Counted from the stretch's first letter, positions 29,273-37,782 are shown. The stretch is 64,000 bases of DNA from Tsuneonella suprasediminis (GCF_003605755.1 NZ_RAHJ01000018.1:558001-622000); one strand, 5' to 3'. The notes: generated from the letters alone by a model not told the origin. Made by a program: numbers and translations.

Positions 29273-29937
29273 TCGTAAATGCAGGAATCGAGCCCGTCGC
29301 GGCGGACAATGCCGATGCGGCGGGCTATGGTGTTACCGTGGCGGCGGGTAAAGCCACTGGGGCTGATCGCTGCGCGTTCCTTGGGCAGTGGCAGGACCGC
29401 CGCGATCCGGGCCGCCTCCAGCGGAGTGAGCCGGGCAGCGGAACGTTTGAAATAGCGCTGAGCGCCCGCTTCCACGCCATACGTACCGATCCCGGTTTCC
29501 GCGACGTTGAGATAGACTTCCATGATCCGCCGCTTGCCCCACAGGTTCTCGATCAGGAAAGTGAACCACGCCTCCAGCCCTTTGCGGAAATAGCCGCCGC
29601 CTTGCCACAGGAACACGTTCTTGGCGGTCTGCTGGCTGATCGTGGAGCCGCCGCGGATACGCCCGCCACGGGCATTGTGCTCAATTGCTTTCTCAATCGC
29701 TTCCTGATCGAATCCGTTGTGCGAACAGAATTTGCCGTCTTCACCGGCGATTGCTGCATCGACCATGTTGCGATCGATGTTGGATAGCGATTCCCAATCT
29801 TTGGTTATGCCATTGGGGTCCATCAGCATCGTGGCTGTGACAGGGACTGGCACGAACCGGTACAGCACCACCCACAGCAGGCTGAACAGGATGAAGCCAA
29901 CAACTATTTTGGCAAGAAACATCGCGACACGGGTCAT
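29269..29937 (-). CDS. mtgA: Monofunctional biosynthetic peptidoglycan transglycosylase
   Basis: Polymerises lipid II into glycan strands at the inner membrane. 222 aa with one N-terminal membrane anchor (VGFILFSLLWVVLYRFV) and a GT51 domain: catalytic Glu in AIAGEDGKFCSHNGFD, then GGSTISQQTAKNVFLW and RRIMEVYLNVAETG with the second Glu. No transpeptidase domain. First gene of a two-gene unit with the CDF exporter. Confidence 0.96.
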   Translation of the reverse strand: MTRVAMFLAKIVVGFILFSLLWVVLYRFVPVPVTATMLMDPNGITKDWESLSNIDRNMVDAAIAGEDGKFCSHNGFDQEAIEKAIEHNARGGRIRGGSTISQQTAKNVFLWQGGGYFRKGLEAWFTFLIENLWGKRRIMEVYLNVAETGIGTYGVEAGAQRYFKRSAARLTPLEAARIAAVLPLPKERAAISPSGFTRRHGNTIARRIGIVRRDGLDSCIYE

Positions 29938-30076
29938 GCCGAAGGGGTAACGGTCGCAGAGGCAAAAGAAAATGGCGCTTTTGTCTTCACTGCTGAGTTT
30001 CGCACAAAGCGCTTATCGGCCCGGCTCCTGCGGCGATTGACAGAACTGCGCCGGGCCGATTTCGCTCAGGATGCCG

Positions 30077-30604
30077 TTACCAGCTGCGACCCATCATTCC
30101 GCCGCGCGCGACACAGCGTTCGAATGCTGGCAGATGGTTCTCGCGCGAGGCCGATTGCAACAGTTGCAGTGTTGCCTTCACTTGCGGATCGCGCACTTGC
30201 GGCAATAACCGGTCGTATAGCGCAATATTGGTTTTCTCCGCCTCGACCCCTGTCTGACAGGCGTCGAGGCGGGTCTTCGGGGCCGCAATCGTGCCGATAT
30301 AACGATTGGGCGGAACCGTCATGCCCAGACGGACCATCTGTGCAATTACCATCTCGGCATGGCGCTGCTCTGCCCGAATGATATTCGAAAACGGACGCAC
30401 GTCGCCAAATTGATCGAGCACGGCACGATAGGTCGCTTCTGCCCTGTATTCATCGTCCAGCGCGGTTTGCAGTGCGGCGCGGTCGCCGGTGGACTGGGCA
30501 GCGGGCGGGGGAGGGGGCGCGGCCCAGGCGACAGCGCTGCCGAAAATTACAATAGTGAGCGGGGCGAAGGTCTGGCGAACAAGCACCGACATAAACCGGT
30601 TCAT
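30077..30604 (-). CDS. DUF2202 ferritin-like secreted protein
   Basis: 175 aa with a signal peptide ending near AVAWAAPPPP. The mature part is a four-helix ferritin-like domain: DDEYRAEATYRAVLDQFG, IIRAEQRHAEMVIAQM (E-x-x-H pattern), GVEAEKTNIALYDRLL and SRENHLPAFERCV. The Glu and His spacing suggests a di-metal site. The biological role is not established. A Met-Met-Gly-Arg tail ends the protein. Monocistronic. Confidence 0.85.
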   Translation of the reverse strand: MNRFMSVLVRQTFAPLTIVIFGSAVAWAAPPPPPAAQSTGDRAALQTALDDEYRAEATYRAVLDQFGDVRPFSNIIRAEQRHAEMVIAQMVRLGMTVPPNRYIGTIAAPKTRLDACQTGVEAEKTNIALYDRLLPQVRDPQVKATLQLLQSASRENHLPAFERCVARGGMMGRSW

Positions 30605-30676
30605 CGGTCAGTCTCCTGTTGTCCCCTTCTTGTGGCGGTAGTCGCAGGTTCGACACTTGCTGACATTGACCGGACG

Positions 30677-30712
30677 CAAAACGGGCCGCGACCCGTGGGG
30701 ATCGCGGCCCGT
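30677..30712 (-). terminator. Terminator after rpoH
   Basis: Stem ACGGGCCGCGA (30681-30691) with TCGCGGCCCGT (30702-30712), 10-nt loop; on the minus strand it is followed by TTTTGCG. Confidence 0.85.
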
Positions 30713-30738
30713 TCCAGGCTATTCGCTGTGCCGTTGGC

Positions 30739-31650
30739 TTATGCGGCCTCTGGTGCAGGCAGCAGCCGCTCGCTCGCGATCCGCTGCATCGCCTTCTGCA
30801 GTTTTTCGAACGCGCGCACTTCGATCTGGCGGATACGTTCGCGGCTGACGTCGTAAACCTGCGACAGTTCTTCCAGCGTTTGCGGATTATCGGTCAGGCG
30901 CCGCTCGGCCAGGATATGCTTTTCCCGGTCGTTGAGGCTATCCATCGCTTCCACCAGCATTTCGTGGCGCACGTGGGCTTCTTCTGCTTCTGCAGTGGTT
31001 TCGTCCTGCAGCGGGCGTTCGTCCTGCAGCCAGTCGAGCCATTCGCCCGATCCTTCTTCGCCGTTTCGCATGGAGACGTTGAGCGAACCGTCGCCCCCCA
31101 TCATCATGCGGCGGTTCATGTTCACCACTTCCTGTTCGGGCACGCCGAGGTCGGTGGCGATCTTACGCACGTCGTCCGGGTGCAGATCGCTGTCCTCGTA
31201 AGCGTCGAGGTTTTTCTTCATCCGGCGAAGGTTGAAGAACAGCTTTTTCTGCGCGGCGGTGGTGCCCATTTTAACCAGCGACCAGCTCCGCAGGATGTAT
31301 TCCTGAATGCTCGCCTTGATCCACCACATGGCATAGGTGGCGAGACGGAACCCGCGATCGGGCTCGAATTTTTTGACGCCTTGCATCAGCCCGACATTCC
31401 CTTCGGAAATCAGGTCGCTGACGGGCAGGCCATATCCGCGATAGCCCATCGCGATTTTCGCCACGAGCCGCAGATGGCTGGTGACGAGCTGCGCGGCAGC
31501 TTCGGGATCTTCGTGCTCCTCGTACCGCTTGGCGAGCATATATTCCTGCTCGGCGGTGAGAATCGGATATTTCTTGATCTCCGACAGGTAGCGGTTGAGG
31601 CTTTGCTCGCCGCCCAGTGCGGGGACCGACATTGGCTTGGAATTGCTCAC
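30739..31650 (-). CDS. rpoH: RNA polymerase sigma factor RpoH (sigma-32)
   Basis: Heat-shock sigma factor, 303 aa. Region 2 reads LVTSHLRLVAKIAMGYRGYG and ATYAMWWIKASIQEYILRSW; the RpoH-specific box is AQKKLFFNLRRMKK; region 4 is LEELSQVYDVSRERIRQIEV. I start it at GTG 31650 because AAGGG lies 6 bases upstream and sphingomonad RpoH proteins begin a few residues before VPALGGEQSLNRYL; ATG 31632 is the alternative. It lies 123 bp downstream of the RluD-like gene with its own leader. Confidence 0.95.
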   Translation of the reverse strand: MSNSKPMSVPALGGEQSLNRYLSEIKKYPILTAEQEYMLAKRYEEHEDPEAAAQLVTSHLRLVAKIAMGYRGYGLPVSDLISEGNVGLMQGVKKFEPDRGFRLATYAMWWIKASIQEYILRSWSLVKMGTTAAQKKLFFNLRRMKKNLDAYEDSDLHPDDVRKIATDLGVPEQEVVNMNRRMMMGGDGSLNVSMRNGEEGSGEWLDWLQDERPLQDETTAEAEEAHVRHEMLVEAMDSLNDREKHILAERRLTDNPQTLEELSQVYDVSRERIRQIEVRAFEKLQKAMQRIASERLLPAPEAA

Positions 31651-31727
31651 TATTACCCTTACCTTTCTAGCGTCGCCCTCGCTTGGCGGACCCCTTCTGG
31701 GCATCCTCCGGATGGGGCACACACTAC

Positions 31728-31738
31728 CGTATATAGGG
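31728..31738 (-). promoter_or_regulatory. Possible heat-shock -10 element upstream of rpoH
   Basis: On the minus strand CCCTATATACG fits the RpoH -10 pattern CYTATNTNNG about 80 bp before the rpoH start. No clear CTTG -35 is present at the right distance, so it may instead be a plain TATATA-type -10. Confidence 0.25.
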
Positions 31739-31773
31739 ATTTGCGCGCAATTTTGCAGCGCATTTCGTCGATT

Positions 31774-32754
31774 TTAACGAGCGAGTTCGTCGATAAGTTC
31801 CGCCATATCGCGGGGCAATTCGCTTTCGAACCAGCAATCTTCGCCAGTGACAGGATGAACGAAGCCGAGAGTCGCGGCATGAAGCGCCTGTCGGGCGAAC
31901 CCCAGTTCCTTGAGAACAGGGCGTAGAGGGGCAGGCGTGCGGCCATATACAGGGTCGCCCAATAGGGCATGACCGATTGACGCAAGGTGAACCCGCACCT
32001 GGTGAGTTCGCCCGGTTTCCAACCTGCATTCCACCAGCGCGGCATGGTTCAGGCGGCGGATAGTGCGATAATGCGTGACCGCGTGCTTCCCGCGCGATGA
32101 TTCGTCAGGCAGCACCGCCATTTTCTTGCGGTTGCTATCCGAACGACCAAGGCGGCCCGTTATCGTCCCTTCCGCCGGATTGGGCTGCCCGCCGGCGACG
32201 GACAGATATCGGCGGTGGATCGAATGATCGACAAACTGTTTCGTCAGCCCTTCATGCGCGGCATCGCTTTTGGCGACGACCAGCAGGCCCGATGTATCCT
32301 TGTCGATCCTATGGACGATTCCGGGGCGGGCCACACCGCCGATGCCCGAAAGCTGCCCGGTACAGTGGTGTAGCAGAGCGTTGACCAGTGTGCCGTCGGG
32401 ATTGCCCGCTGCGGGGTGGACGACCAGCCCGGCGGGCTTGTCCACGACGATCAGATGTTCATCTTCGAACACCACCGACAGCGGGATATCCTGTGGCTGC
32501 GCCGCCAATGGGGCAGGTGGGGGCAGGGCAATGCTGTACGCGGTGCCGGAGGACACTTTTGCAGAAGCGCTTTTGGCCACTGCGCTGCCGACAGTAACTG
32601 CTCCGTCACCGATCAACGCCTTAACCCGCTCGCGAGAGAGGCCGGTTTCCTCCGCCAATACCTTGTCGATCCTGCCATCGCTGGTGAGAATGCCGGTCAG
32701 GGTTTCGGGCTGGGTCACGCGCAATGGCCTAGGTGAAGCGGCACCCTTCGACAA
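31774..32754 (-). CDS. RluA-family 23S rRNA pseudouridine synthase, RluD-like
   Basis: 326 aa. N-terminal S4 RNA-binding domain (RIDKVLAEETGLSRERVKAL), then the catalytic domain with VVHPAAGN, PGIVHRIDKDTSGLLVVAK (catalytic Asp in HRIDKDTSG) and CRLETGRTHQVRVHL. Best fit is RluD, which modifies helix 69 of 23S rRNA. The start is uncertain: TTG 32754, TTG 32724 and GTG 32718 are all in frame, and none has a strong ribosome binding site. A second RluA-type gene is at 60926-62095. Confidence 0.9.
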   Translation of the reverse strand: MSKGAASPRPLRVTQPETLTGILTSDGRIDKVLAEETGLSRERVKALIGDGAVTVGSAVAKSASAKVSSGTAYSIALPPPAPLAAQPQDIPLSVVFEDEHLIVVDKPAGLVVHPAAGNPDGTLVNALLHHCTGQLSGIGGVARPGIVHRIDKDTSGLLVVAKSDAAHEGLTKQFVDHSIHRRYLSVAGGQPNPAEGTITGRLGRSDSNRKKMAVLPDESSRGKHAVTHYRTIRRLNHAALVECRLETGRTHQVRVHLASIGHALLGDPVYGRTPAPLRPVLKELGFARQALHAATLGFVHPVTGEDCWFESELPRDMAELIDELAR

Positions 32755-32843
32755 GCGCCGGAGGGCGGCTTTGTGGGTTTGCGTGCGCTCTTCCCTGCGC
32801 TACGCCATTCAGTGGGATCATTGATGCCGCAGGAAGGAATGGC

Positions 32844-34043
32844 ATGAGTGAAGTGAAGGGGCGACTGTTCGATTACAGACCTTTCGGTCCGCGCGATCCG
32901 CATGAAACGCATCGCGCAGCAACGCCGCTGGAGCTGTTTTTCGATCTGGTGACTGTGATCGCGATAGCGTCCGCCGCTGTGGGCCTGCACCACGGCATCG
33001 CGGAAGGGCACGCCATGCAGGCGTTGCCCGTTTTCATGGTGGCGTTTTTCGGGATCTGGTGGGCCTGGATGAACTACACCTGGTTTGCCTCGGCCTATGA
33101 CAACGATGGCCCGATCTATCGACTGCTGACGTTCTGGATCATGTTCGGGTTTCTGTGGCTGGCCGCGTCGGTTCCGCGTTTCTTCGATGGGCTGGATATT
33201 ACTTTGCCGGTTATGGCCTATGTCGTGATGCGGATCGGAATGATCGCTCTGTGGCTGATCGCGGCGCGCAACGATCCATCGCATGCGACCACCGCTCGGC
33301 GCTATGCCGCTGGGATCGCTGTCGCGCAGGTGCTGTGGGTGGCGCTTGCCTGGTTGATGGTGCCTGGGACGGCGGTGTTTTTCGCGGTACTGGCACTTGC
33401 CGCTGTCACCGAACTGATGGTTCCGGTTTATGCTGAGAGGGCCGGCATGACCCCCTGGCATGACGATCATATTGTTGAACGGTATGGCCTGCTGATGATT
33501 ATCCTGTTGGGGGAAATCCTGCTGGCAGGCTCGGCATCGCTGGCCAAAGGGGGCGAGGAGATTGGGCTGGCATCGCCATTGTTGCATGTGGCGCTGGCAT
33601 CGCTGGTGATCGCGTTTGCGATGTGGTGGCTCTATTTTTCCCGCGACGATCACTTGCGCGTTCATACCGAGCATGAAGGTCTGCATTTCCAGTGGGGTTA
33701 TGGCCACCTGATCCCTTTCGCGGCGACCGCTGCTGTCGGTGCAGGCTTCGGGGTGCTGGTCGATATCGTCACCGGCCATGCTCACATCCCGTTGCGGGCG
33801 GGCGATATCGCAGTGGCTGTGCCACTGGCGCTTTACATGGCCGGGCTGTGGTTCGTGCGCGATCGGTTCGTGCTCGATGGCGGTGCCCGCGCGGTTCTTC
33901 CCGTATTCGCTGTGCTGGTGCTGATTGCAGGCGCGCTGATGCCTGCTGCGCTGGAAAGTATGGCAGTGTTGAGTGTGCTGGCGGTATTCGTTCGCAGCGC
34001 GATGGCCACGCGGGCCCGTCGCCGGATACGTGCAGAGAGCTGA
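32844..34043 (+). CDS. LtrA (low temperature requirement A) family membrane protein
   Basis: 399 aa with about ten hydrophobic segments. The family signatures are HRAATPLELFFDLVTVIAI near the start, WWAWMNYTWFASAYDNDG and HIVERYGLLMIILLGE. The cellular function of the family is not established. ATG 32844 has AGGAAGGAAT upstream; the open frame further upstream overlaps the RluD-like gene. The M67 peptidase follows 13 bp downstream. Confidence 0.85.
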   Translation: MSEVKGRLFDYRPFGPRDPHETHRAATPLELFFDLVTVIAIASAAVGLHHGIAEGHAMQALPVFMVAFFGIWWAWMNYTWFASAYDNDGPIYRLLTFWIMFGFLWLAASVPRFFDGLDITLPVMAYVVMRIGMIALWLIAARNDPSHATTARRYAAGIAVAQVLWVALAWLMVPGTAVFFAVLALAAVTELMVPVYAERAGMTPWHDDHIVERYGLLMIILLGEILLAGSASLAKGGEEIGLASPLLHVALASLVIAFAMWWLYFSRDDHLRVHTEHEGLHFQWGYGHLIPFAATAAVGAGFGVLVDIVTGHAHIPLRAGDIAVAVPLALYMAGLWFVRDRFVLDGGARAVLPVFAVLVLIAGALMPAALESMAVLSVLAVFVRSAMATRARRRIRAES

Positions 34044-34056
34044 GCGACAAGCGGCG

Positions 34057-34446
34057 ATGGGTATAACTACGAGTGGCGACCTGTACGACCGGATGATCCG
34101 TCTGGCAGCCGAAGCGCATCCGAACGAAGCCTGCGGCCTGCTGCTAGGCAAAGGCGCGCATGTTCACACCATAGTCGCTACCGCCAATGTCCACCCTTCG
34201 CCCGCGACGCATTTCGAGATCGATCCGCAGGCGCTGATCGACGTGCACCGTGCCGCGCGGGCGGGCGGGCCGGACGTGGTGGGATACTTCCATTCCCACC
34301 CGCATGGGCCACCTGCACCGTCCGCCACCGATGCAGCGATGGCATCGGGCGACGGGAGGGTGTGGGCGATTTTCGGGCAGGGGCAAGTGCGCTGGTGGCG
34401 CGATCTGCCAGATGGATTCGCTGCCGTCGATTGCCGTATCGGGTAG
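34057..34446 (+). CDS. M67-family (JAMM) metallopeptidase
   Basis: 129 aa. The JAMM zinc motif is FHSHPHGPPAPSATD, with catalytic Glu in AHPNEACGLLLG. Bacterial stand-alone members remove C-terminal extensions from ubiquitin-like sulfur carrier proteins or act on related isopeptide bonds. No ThiS/MoaD-like carrier gene lies beside it, so the substrate is open. ATG 34057 begins just before the fold; it is 13 bp after LtrA and convergent with purU (9 bp gap). Confidence 0.88.
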   Translation: MGITTSGDLYDRMIRLAAEAHPNEACGLLLGKGAHVHTIVATANVHPSPATHFEIDPQALIDVHRAARAGGPDVVGYFHSHPHGPPAPSATDAAMASGDGRVWAIFGQGQVRWWRDLPDGFAAVDCRIG

Positions 34447-34455
34447 AGCCGACGC

Positions 34456-35331
34456 CTACCGGAAGACGACAGTTCGCACTCCGTTGAGGAACACCCGCCG
34501 TTCCGCCACCCAGCGAACAGCGCGGGCCAGCACCCGCGCTTCGATATCGCGACCGATCCGCACCAGATCGTCTTGCGTGGCGCGGTGGTCCACCCGTTCG
34601 ACATCCTGTTCGATGATCGGTCCTTCATCCAGATCGCTGGTCACGAAGTGCGCGGTCGCGCCGATGAGCTTCACGCCTTGGCTATGCGCCTGATGATAGG
34701 GCCGCGCGCCTTTGAAACTGGGCAGGAAGCTGTGGTGAATGTTGATGCATTTGCCCGCCAGCCTGTCGACGGTGGTTGATGACAACACCTGCATATAGCG
34801 CGCAAGCACCAGATAATCGGCCCGCAGTTCTTCATGCAGGGCGAGGATTCTCGCCTCTTGGGCATCTTTACCCTCAGCGCCGATGGGCAGATGATGAAAC
34901 GCGATTCCATGCCATTCGGTCAGATCGCGCAGGTCCGGGTGGTTGGATACGACCCCGACGATGTCCACCGGCAGGTTGCCCGTGCGCCAACGGTGCAGCA
35001 GATCATTGAGGCAATGGCTGCCCTTCGACACGGCAACCAGCACCCGCGGACGCTCTGCCGCGGCGACGAGTTCCCAACGCATCCCATACTGCGCGGCAAT
35101 CGGGGCGAACCCGTCGCGCAATTGTTCTATCCTGTCGGGAAAGGCCGGTCCCGCTCCGGCAAATTCGACCCGCATGAAAAAGCTGCCGAGAGCAAGGTCG
35201 GCATATTGCTGGCTATCGAGGATAAATCCATCGTGGGCTGCCAGGTGCGCGCTGACCGCAGCAACAATGCCGACCTGGTCCTTGCACGAGAGGGCCAGAA
35301 TATATGATTTGTCTTCGCACGAATTGTCCAT
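34456..35331 (-). CDS. purU: Formyltetrahydrofolate deformylase
   Basis: Hydrolyses 10-formyl-THF to formate and THF, balancing one-carbon pools. 291 aa: N-terminal ACT-type domain (ILALSCKDQVGIVAAVSAHL, about 9-80) and C-terminal formyl-transferase fold (NIHHSFLPSFKGARPYHQAH with the catalytic Asn and His, then TSDLDEGPIIEQD with the catalytic Asp). I chose ATG 35331 (MDNSCEDKSYILALS) because family members start about eight residues before ILALSC; an ATG 19 codons earlier is possible. Neither start has a good ribosome binding site. Confidence 0.93.
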   Translation of the reverse strand: MDNSCEDKSYILALSCKDQVGIVAAVSAHLAAHDGFILDSQQYADLALGSFFMRVEFAGAGPAFPDRIEQLRDGFAPIAAQYGMRWELVAAAERPRVLVAVSKGSHCLNDLLHRWRTGNLPVDIVGVVSNHPDLRDLTEWHGIAFHHLPIGAEGKDAQEARILALHEELRADYLVLARYMQVLSSTTVDRLAGKCINIHHSFLPSFKGARPYHQAHSQGVKLIGATAHFVTSDLDEGPIIEQDVERVDHRATQDDLVRIGRDIEARVLARAVRWVAERRVFLNGVRTVVFR

Positions 35332-35495
35332 GAGGAGGAGTAGTTGCCGGGAGACGAGCGGCCCGCAACCAAGAATTTCTACATGCAAGCGGGGCGCGAT
35401 GTCGCATCGAACAGAAACTGCGGGTGGAACGGCGCGAAAGTTCGTTTAAGGATTGTTCACCAAATGCTCCAATCGTCAGGAGACGACGACTTCAA

Positions 35496-36140
35496 ATGAA
35501 CGATACCGACGCTCTCGATCTCGCCAGCTTGCTGTGCTCTCGCCTGTGCCACGATATGCTGTCGCCTGTGGGCGCGCTTAACAACGGGCTGGAATTGCTG
35601 GCTGACGAGCGCGATCCGGAAATGCGCCAGCGGTGTATGGAACTGCTCGAACAAAGCGCGAGGACGACTGCCGATAAACTCAAGTTCTTTCGTCTCGCAT
35701 TCGGGGCCGCTGGAGGTTTCGGGGAAGCCGTGCCGGTGGACGAAGCGAAATCGGTGATCGAATCGCTGGTCGCGTCGGCCAAACGCGTTGAAGTGCACTG
35801 GGCGCTTTCCGCCGATCGCTTGCCTAAACCGGCGGTCAAAGTGCTGCTCAATCTGGCACAAATCGGGCTGGATGCGCTGGTGCGGGGCGGGACACTGGAT
35901 ATCGGCGCGGAACTGCGCGACGGCACCAGCGAAATCGTCGTACGCGCTGCGGGGCCGAAAATCGCCTTCGACGAAACTATCGGCAAGGCGCTGGAGGGCG
36001 GCCTGGATGGCAGTGAGATTACCAGCCGCACCGCTGCCGCCCATATGCTGGCCCTGCTGGCGGAACGCGCGGGCGGCGGGCTGCAATATGCCTTGCATGA
36101 CGATGCGCTGGTGCTCGGCGCGGTACTACCGGAGGACTGA
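35496..36140 (+). CDS. chpT: Histidine phosphotransferase ChpT
   Basis: Phosphotransfer protein that carries phosphate from CckA to CtrA and CpdR in the alphaproteobacterial cell-cycle circuit. 214 aa. The dimerisation helix holds the phosphorylated His19 in SRLCHDMLSPVGALNNGLE; the C-terminal half is a degenerate kinase ATP-binding fold (KVLLNLAQIGLDALVRGG, RTAAAHMLALLAERAGGGLQ). ATG 35496 follows AGGAG. Its stop overlaps the amidase start (TGATG), so the two are translationally coupled. Confidence 0.92.
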   Translation: MNDTDALDLASLLCSRLCHDMLSPVGALNNGLELLADERDPEMRQRCMELLEQSARTTADKLKFFRLAFGAAGGFGEAVPVDEAKSVIESLVASAKRVEVHWALSADRLPKPAVKVLLNLAQIGLDALVRGGTLDIGAELRDGTSEIVVRAAGPKIAFDETIGKALEGGLDGSEITSRTAAAHMLALLAERAGGGLQYALHDDALVLGAVLPED

Positions 36141-36847
36141 TGGCCGACGAGCTTGTCCATCGCGAACGGCTGTCGCCCAATTGCAACGAGCGTAAGCTGC
36201 CGATCTCGATGGTCGTGCTGCATTATACCGAAATGGAAAATGCGGAGGTTGCGCTCGACCGGCTATGCGATCCGCAGGCCGAAGTCAGCGCGCACTACCT
36301 GATCAGCGAAGCGGGCGAAGTCGTCCGTCTGGTGCCGGAAGAGCAGCGCGCATGGCATGCGGGGCAATCGTACTGGCGCGGGCATCGCGATGTGAATTCG
36401 GCCAGTATAGGGATCGAGCTGGACCATCCGGGCCACGCGCTCGGCTATCGTCCGTTCAGCGATGCCCAGATCGATGCGCTCGTCCCGTTGCTGGCGCGGA
36501 TCGTGAAGCAATACGATATTCCGCGCGCCAACGTAGTGGCCCATTCCGATGTGGCGCCTGCACGCAAGGTCGATCCGGGCGAGCTGTTTCCGTGGGACCG
36601 GCTGGCGGAATATGGCCTCTGCCTGCCCAAGCCGGAAAAGCTGGAGCGTGGCGATCCGTTCGATAACGATGCGGCATTCTACCTCGCGCTCGAACGGTTC
36701 GGTTATGACATTACAGACGGTCATAAAGTGGTGGAGGCGTTCCAGCGCCGCTGGCGGCCAGAGCGGATTGACAGCCAGATCGATGGTCAGGTGCGGGCGA
36801 TCCTGTTCCAGTTGCTGCTCGACCGCGATCGCGGCCTTTCGCGCTAG
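36140..36847 (+). CDS. N-acetylmuramoyl-L-alanine amidase (AmpD-type, Amidase_2)
   Basis: 235-aa zinc hydrolase that cleaves the bond between muramic acid and the stem peptide. Zinc ligands are in MVVLHYTEM (His) and VVAHSDVAPARKVDPG (His and Asp). WHAGQSYWRGHRDVNSASIG and IGIELDHPGH are the conserved middle. The C-terminal 65 residues resemble a PG-binding-type helical domain (FYLALERFGYDITDGHKVVE, FQRRWRPERIDSQID). No signal peptide, so probably cytoplasmic and acting in wall recycling like AmpD. Overlaps chpT by 1 bp. Confidence 0.92.
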   Translation: MADELVHRERLSPNCNERKLPISMVVLHYTEMENAEVALDRLCDPQAEVSAHYLISEAGEVVRLVPEEQRAWHAGQSYWRGHRDVNSASIGIELDHPGHALGYRPFSDAQIDALVPLLARIVKQYDIPRANVVAHSDVAPARKVDPGELFPWDRLAEYGLCLPKPEKLERGDPFDNDAAFYLALERFGYDITDGHKVVEAFQRRWRPERIDSQIDGQVRAILFQLLLDRDRGLSR

Positions 36848-36853
36848 GTGTTT

Positions 36854-36867
36854 TTGATTCAGATCAA
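36854..36867. promoter_or_regulatory. Perfect FNR/FixK-type box
   Basis: TTGATTCAGATCAA equals the consensus TTGAT-N4-ATCAA. It is centred 64 bp before the start of the AhpD-like gene and just after the amidase stop, so it should serve the AhpD-like gene. Confidence 0.6.
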
Positions 36868-36924
36868 TGTCGCTGCATTCGCCTGATGAGACAGGACGCA
36901 GGAAACGCTATGAAGGAGTGACAG

Positions 36925-37290
36925 ATGGCGCATACCGAATTCAAGGACTGGCCCGCGATGGCCGCCAATCTCGTTCCCGCGATCCGCGAACTGCACAAAG
37001 GCGCGCCGGGCGTGATGAAGGCCTTTCGCGACATGGGCGCTGCGGCGCACGAAGGCGGGGCTCTGGATGCCAAGACCAAGGAATTGCTGGCGGTGGCTAT
37101 CGCAGTGGCGACGCGGTGCGATCCCTGCATCACGTTCCATGTCGAAGGCGCGCGCAAGCACGGCGCGTCACGTGAAGAGATCGCAGAAACAATGGGGCTG
37201 GCGGTGTATATGGGGGCCGGGCCGAGCGCGATGTACGCGGCGCAGGCACTTGAGGCATACGATCAGTATGTCGACAAGGCGGCTGAGTAA
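36925..37290 (+). CDS. Carboxymuconolactone decarboxylase family protein (AhpD-like)
   Basis: 121 aa. The AhpD-type core is KTKELLAVAIAVATRCDPCI with a CxxC redox pair, then TFHVEGARKHGASREEIAET and AVYMGAGPSAMYAAQA. Small members of this family act as disulfide reductants or in oxidative-stress defence; the true partner is unknown and AhpC is 36 kb away. AAGGAGTGACAG precedes ATG 36925. An FNR/FixK-type box upstream suggests induction when oxygen is low. Confidence 0.88.
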   Translation: MAHTEFKDWPAMAANLVPAIRELHKGAPGVMKAFRDMGAAAHEGGALDAKTKELLAVAIAVATRCDPCITFHVEGARKHGASREEIAETMGLAVYMGAGPSAMYAAQALEAYDQYVDKAAE

Positions 37291-37339
37291 CGCTGCGCGC
37301 TCTTCCCACCGGGGATACGTGCCTCTATATGCCGCTCCG

Positions 37340-37749
37340 TCAGGGGGCCGGGCAGCCGCGTGCGGGGCAACCCGTGTCGAGGAAAGTCCGGGCTCCACGA
37401 AGCAAGGGTGGCGGGTAACGCCCGCCCGGCGCAAGCCGAGGGAAAGTGCCACAGAGAGTATACCGCCGATGGAGGGAAACCTCACAGGCAAGGGTGAAAG
37501 GGTGCGGTAAAGGCGCACCGGGGCGCTGGTGACAGGGCCCGCATGGCAAACCCCACCCGGAGCAAGGCCGAATAGGGGCGGCGCGCCTTCGCGAAAGCGG
37601 GGCAGGTCTGTTTCGGACCCGACCGCCCGGGTTGGCTGCTTGAGCGTACGGAGCAATCCGTCGCCCAGATGAATGGCTGCCACTGCCGATACGGTCCGGC
37701 ATGTTCGGATACCGTCGGCGGTACAGAACCCGGCTTACAGGCCCCCTGA
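37340..37749 (+). ncRNA. rnpB: RNase P RNA, bacterial class A
   Basis: Catalytic RNA that trims tRNA 5' ends. Stem P1 is CAGGGGGCC at 37341 with GGCCCCCTG at 37740-37748. The conserved cores are GAGGAAAGTCCGGGCTCC (about 37379) and ACAGAACCCGGCTTACAGG (about 37722). AGGGTGAAAGGGTGCGGTAA and GCAAACCCCACC (J11/12 and neighbours) are present. The length of about 410 nt is normal. Open frames across it on either strand are not real genes. Confidence 0.96.
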
Positions 37750-37782
37750 CACCTGCACTTTATCCGGCTGTGCCGGAGAATA

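Noticed and set aside
37168-37702. Open frames across 37.3-37.7 kb
   Set aside because: The region is RNase P RNA with its conserved stem and core sequences.
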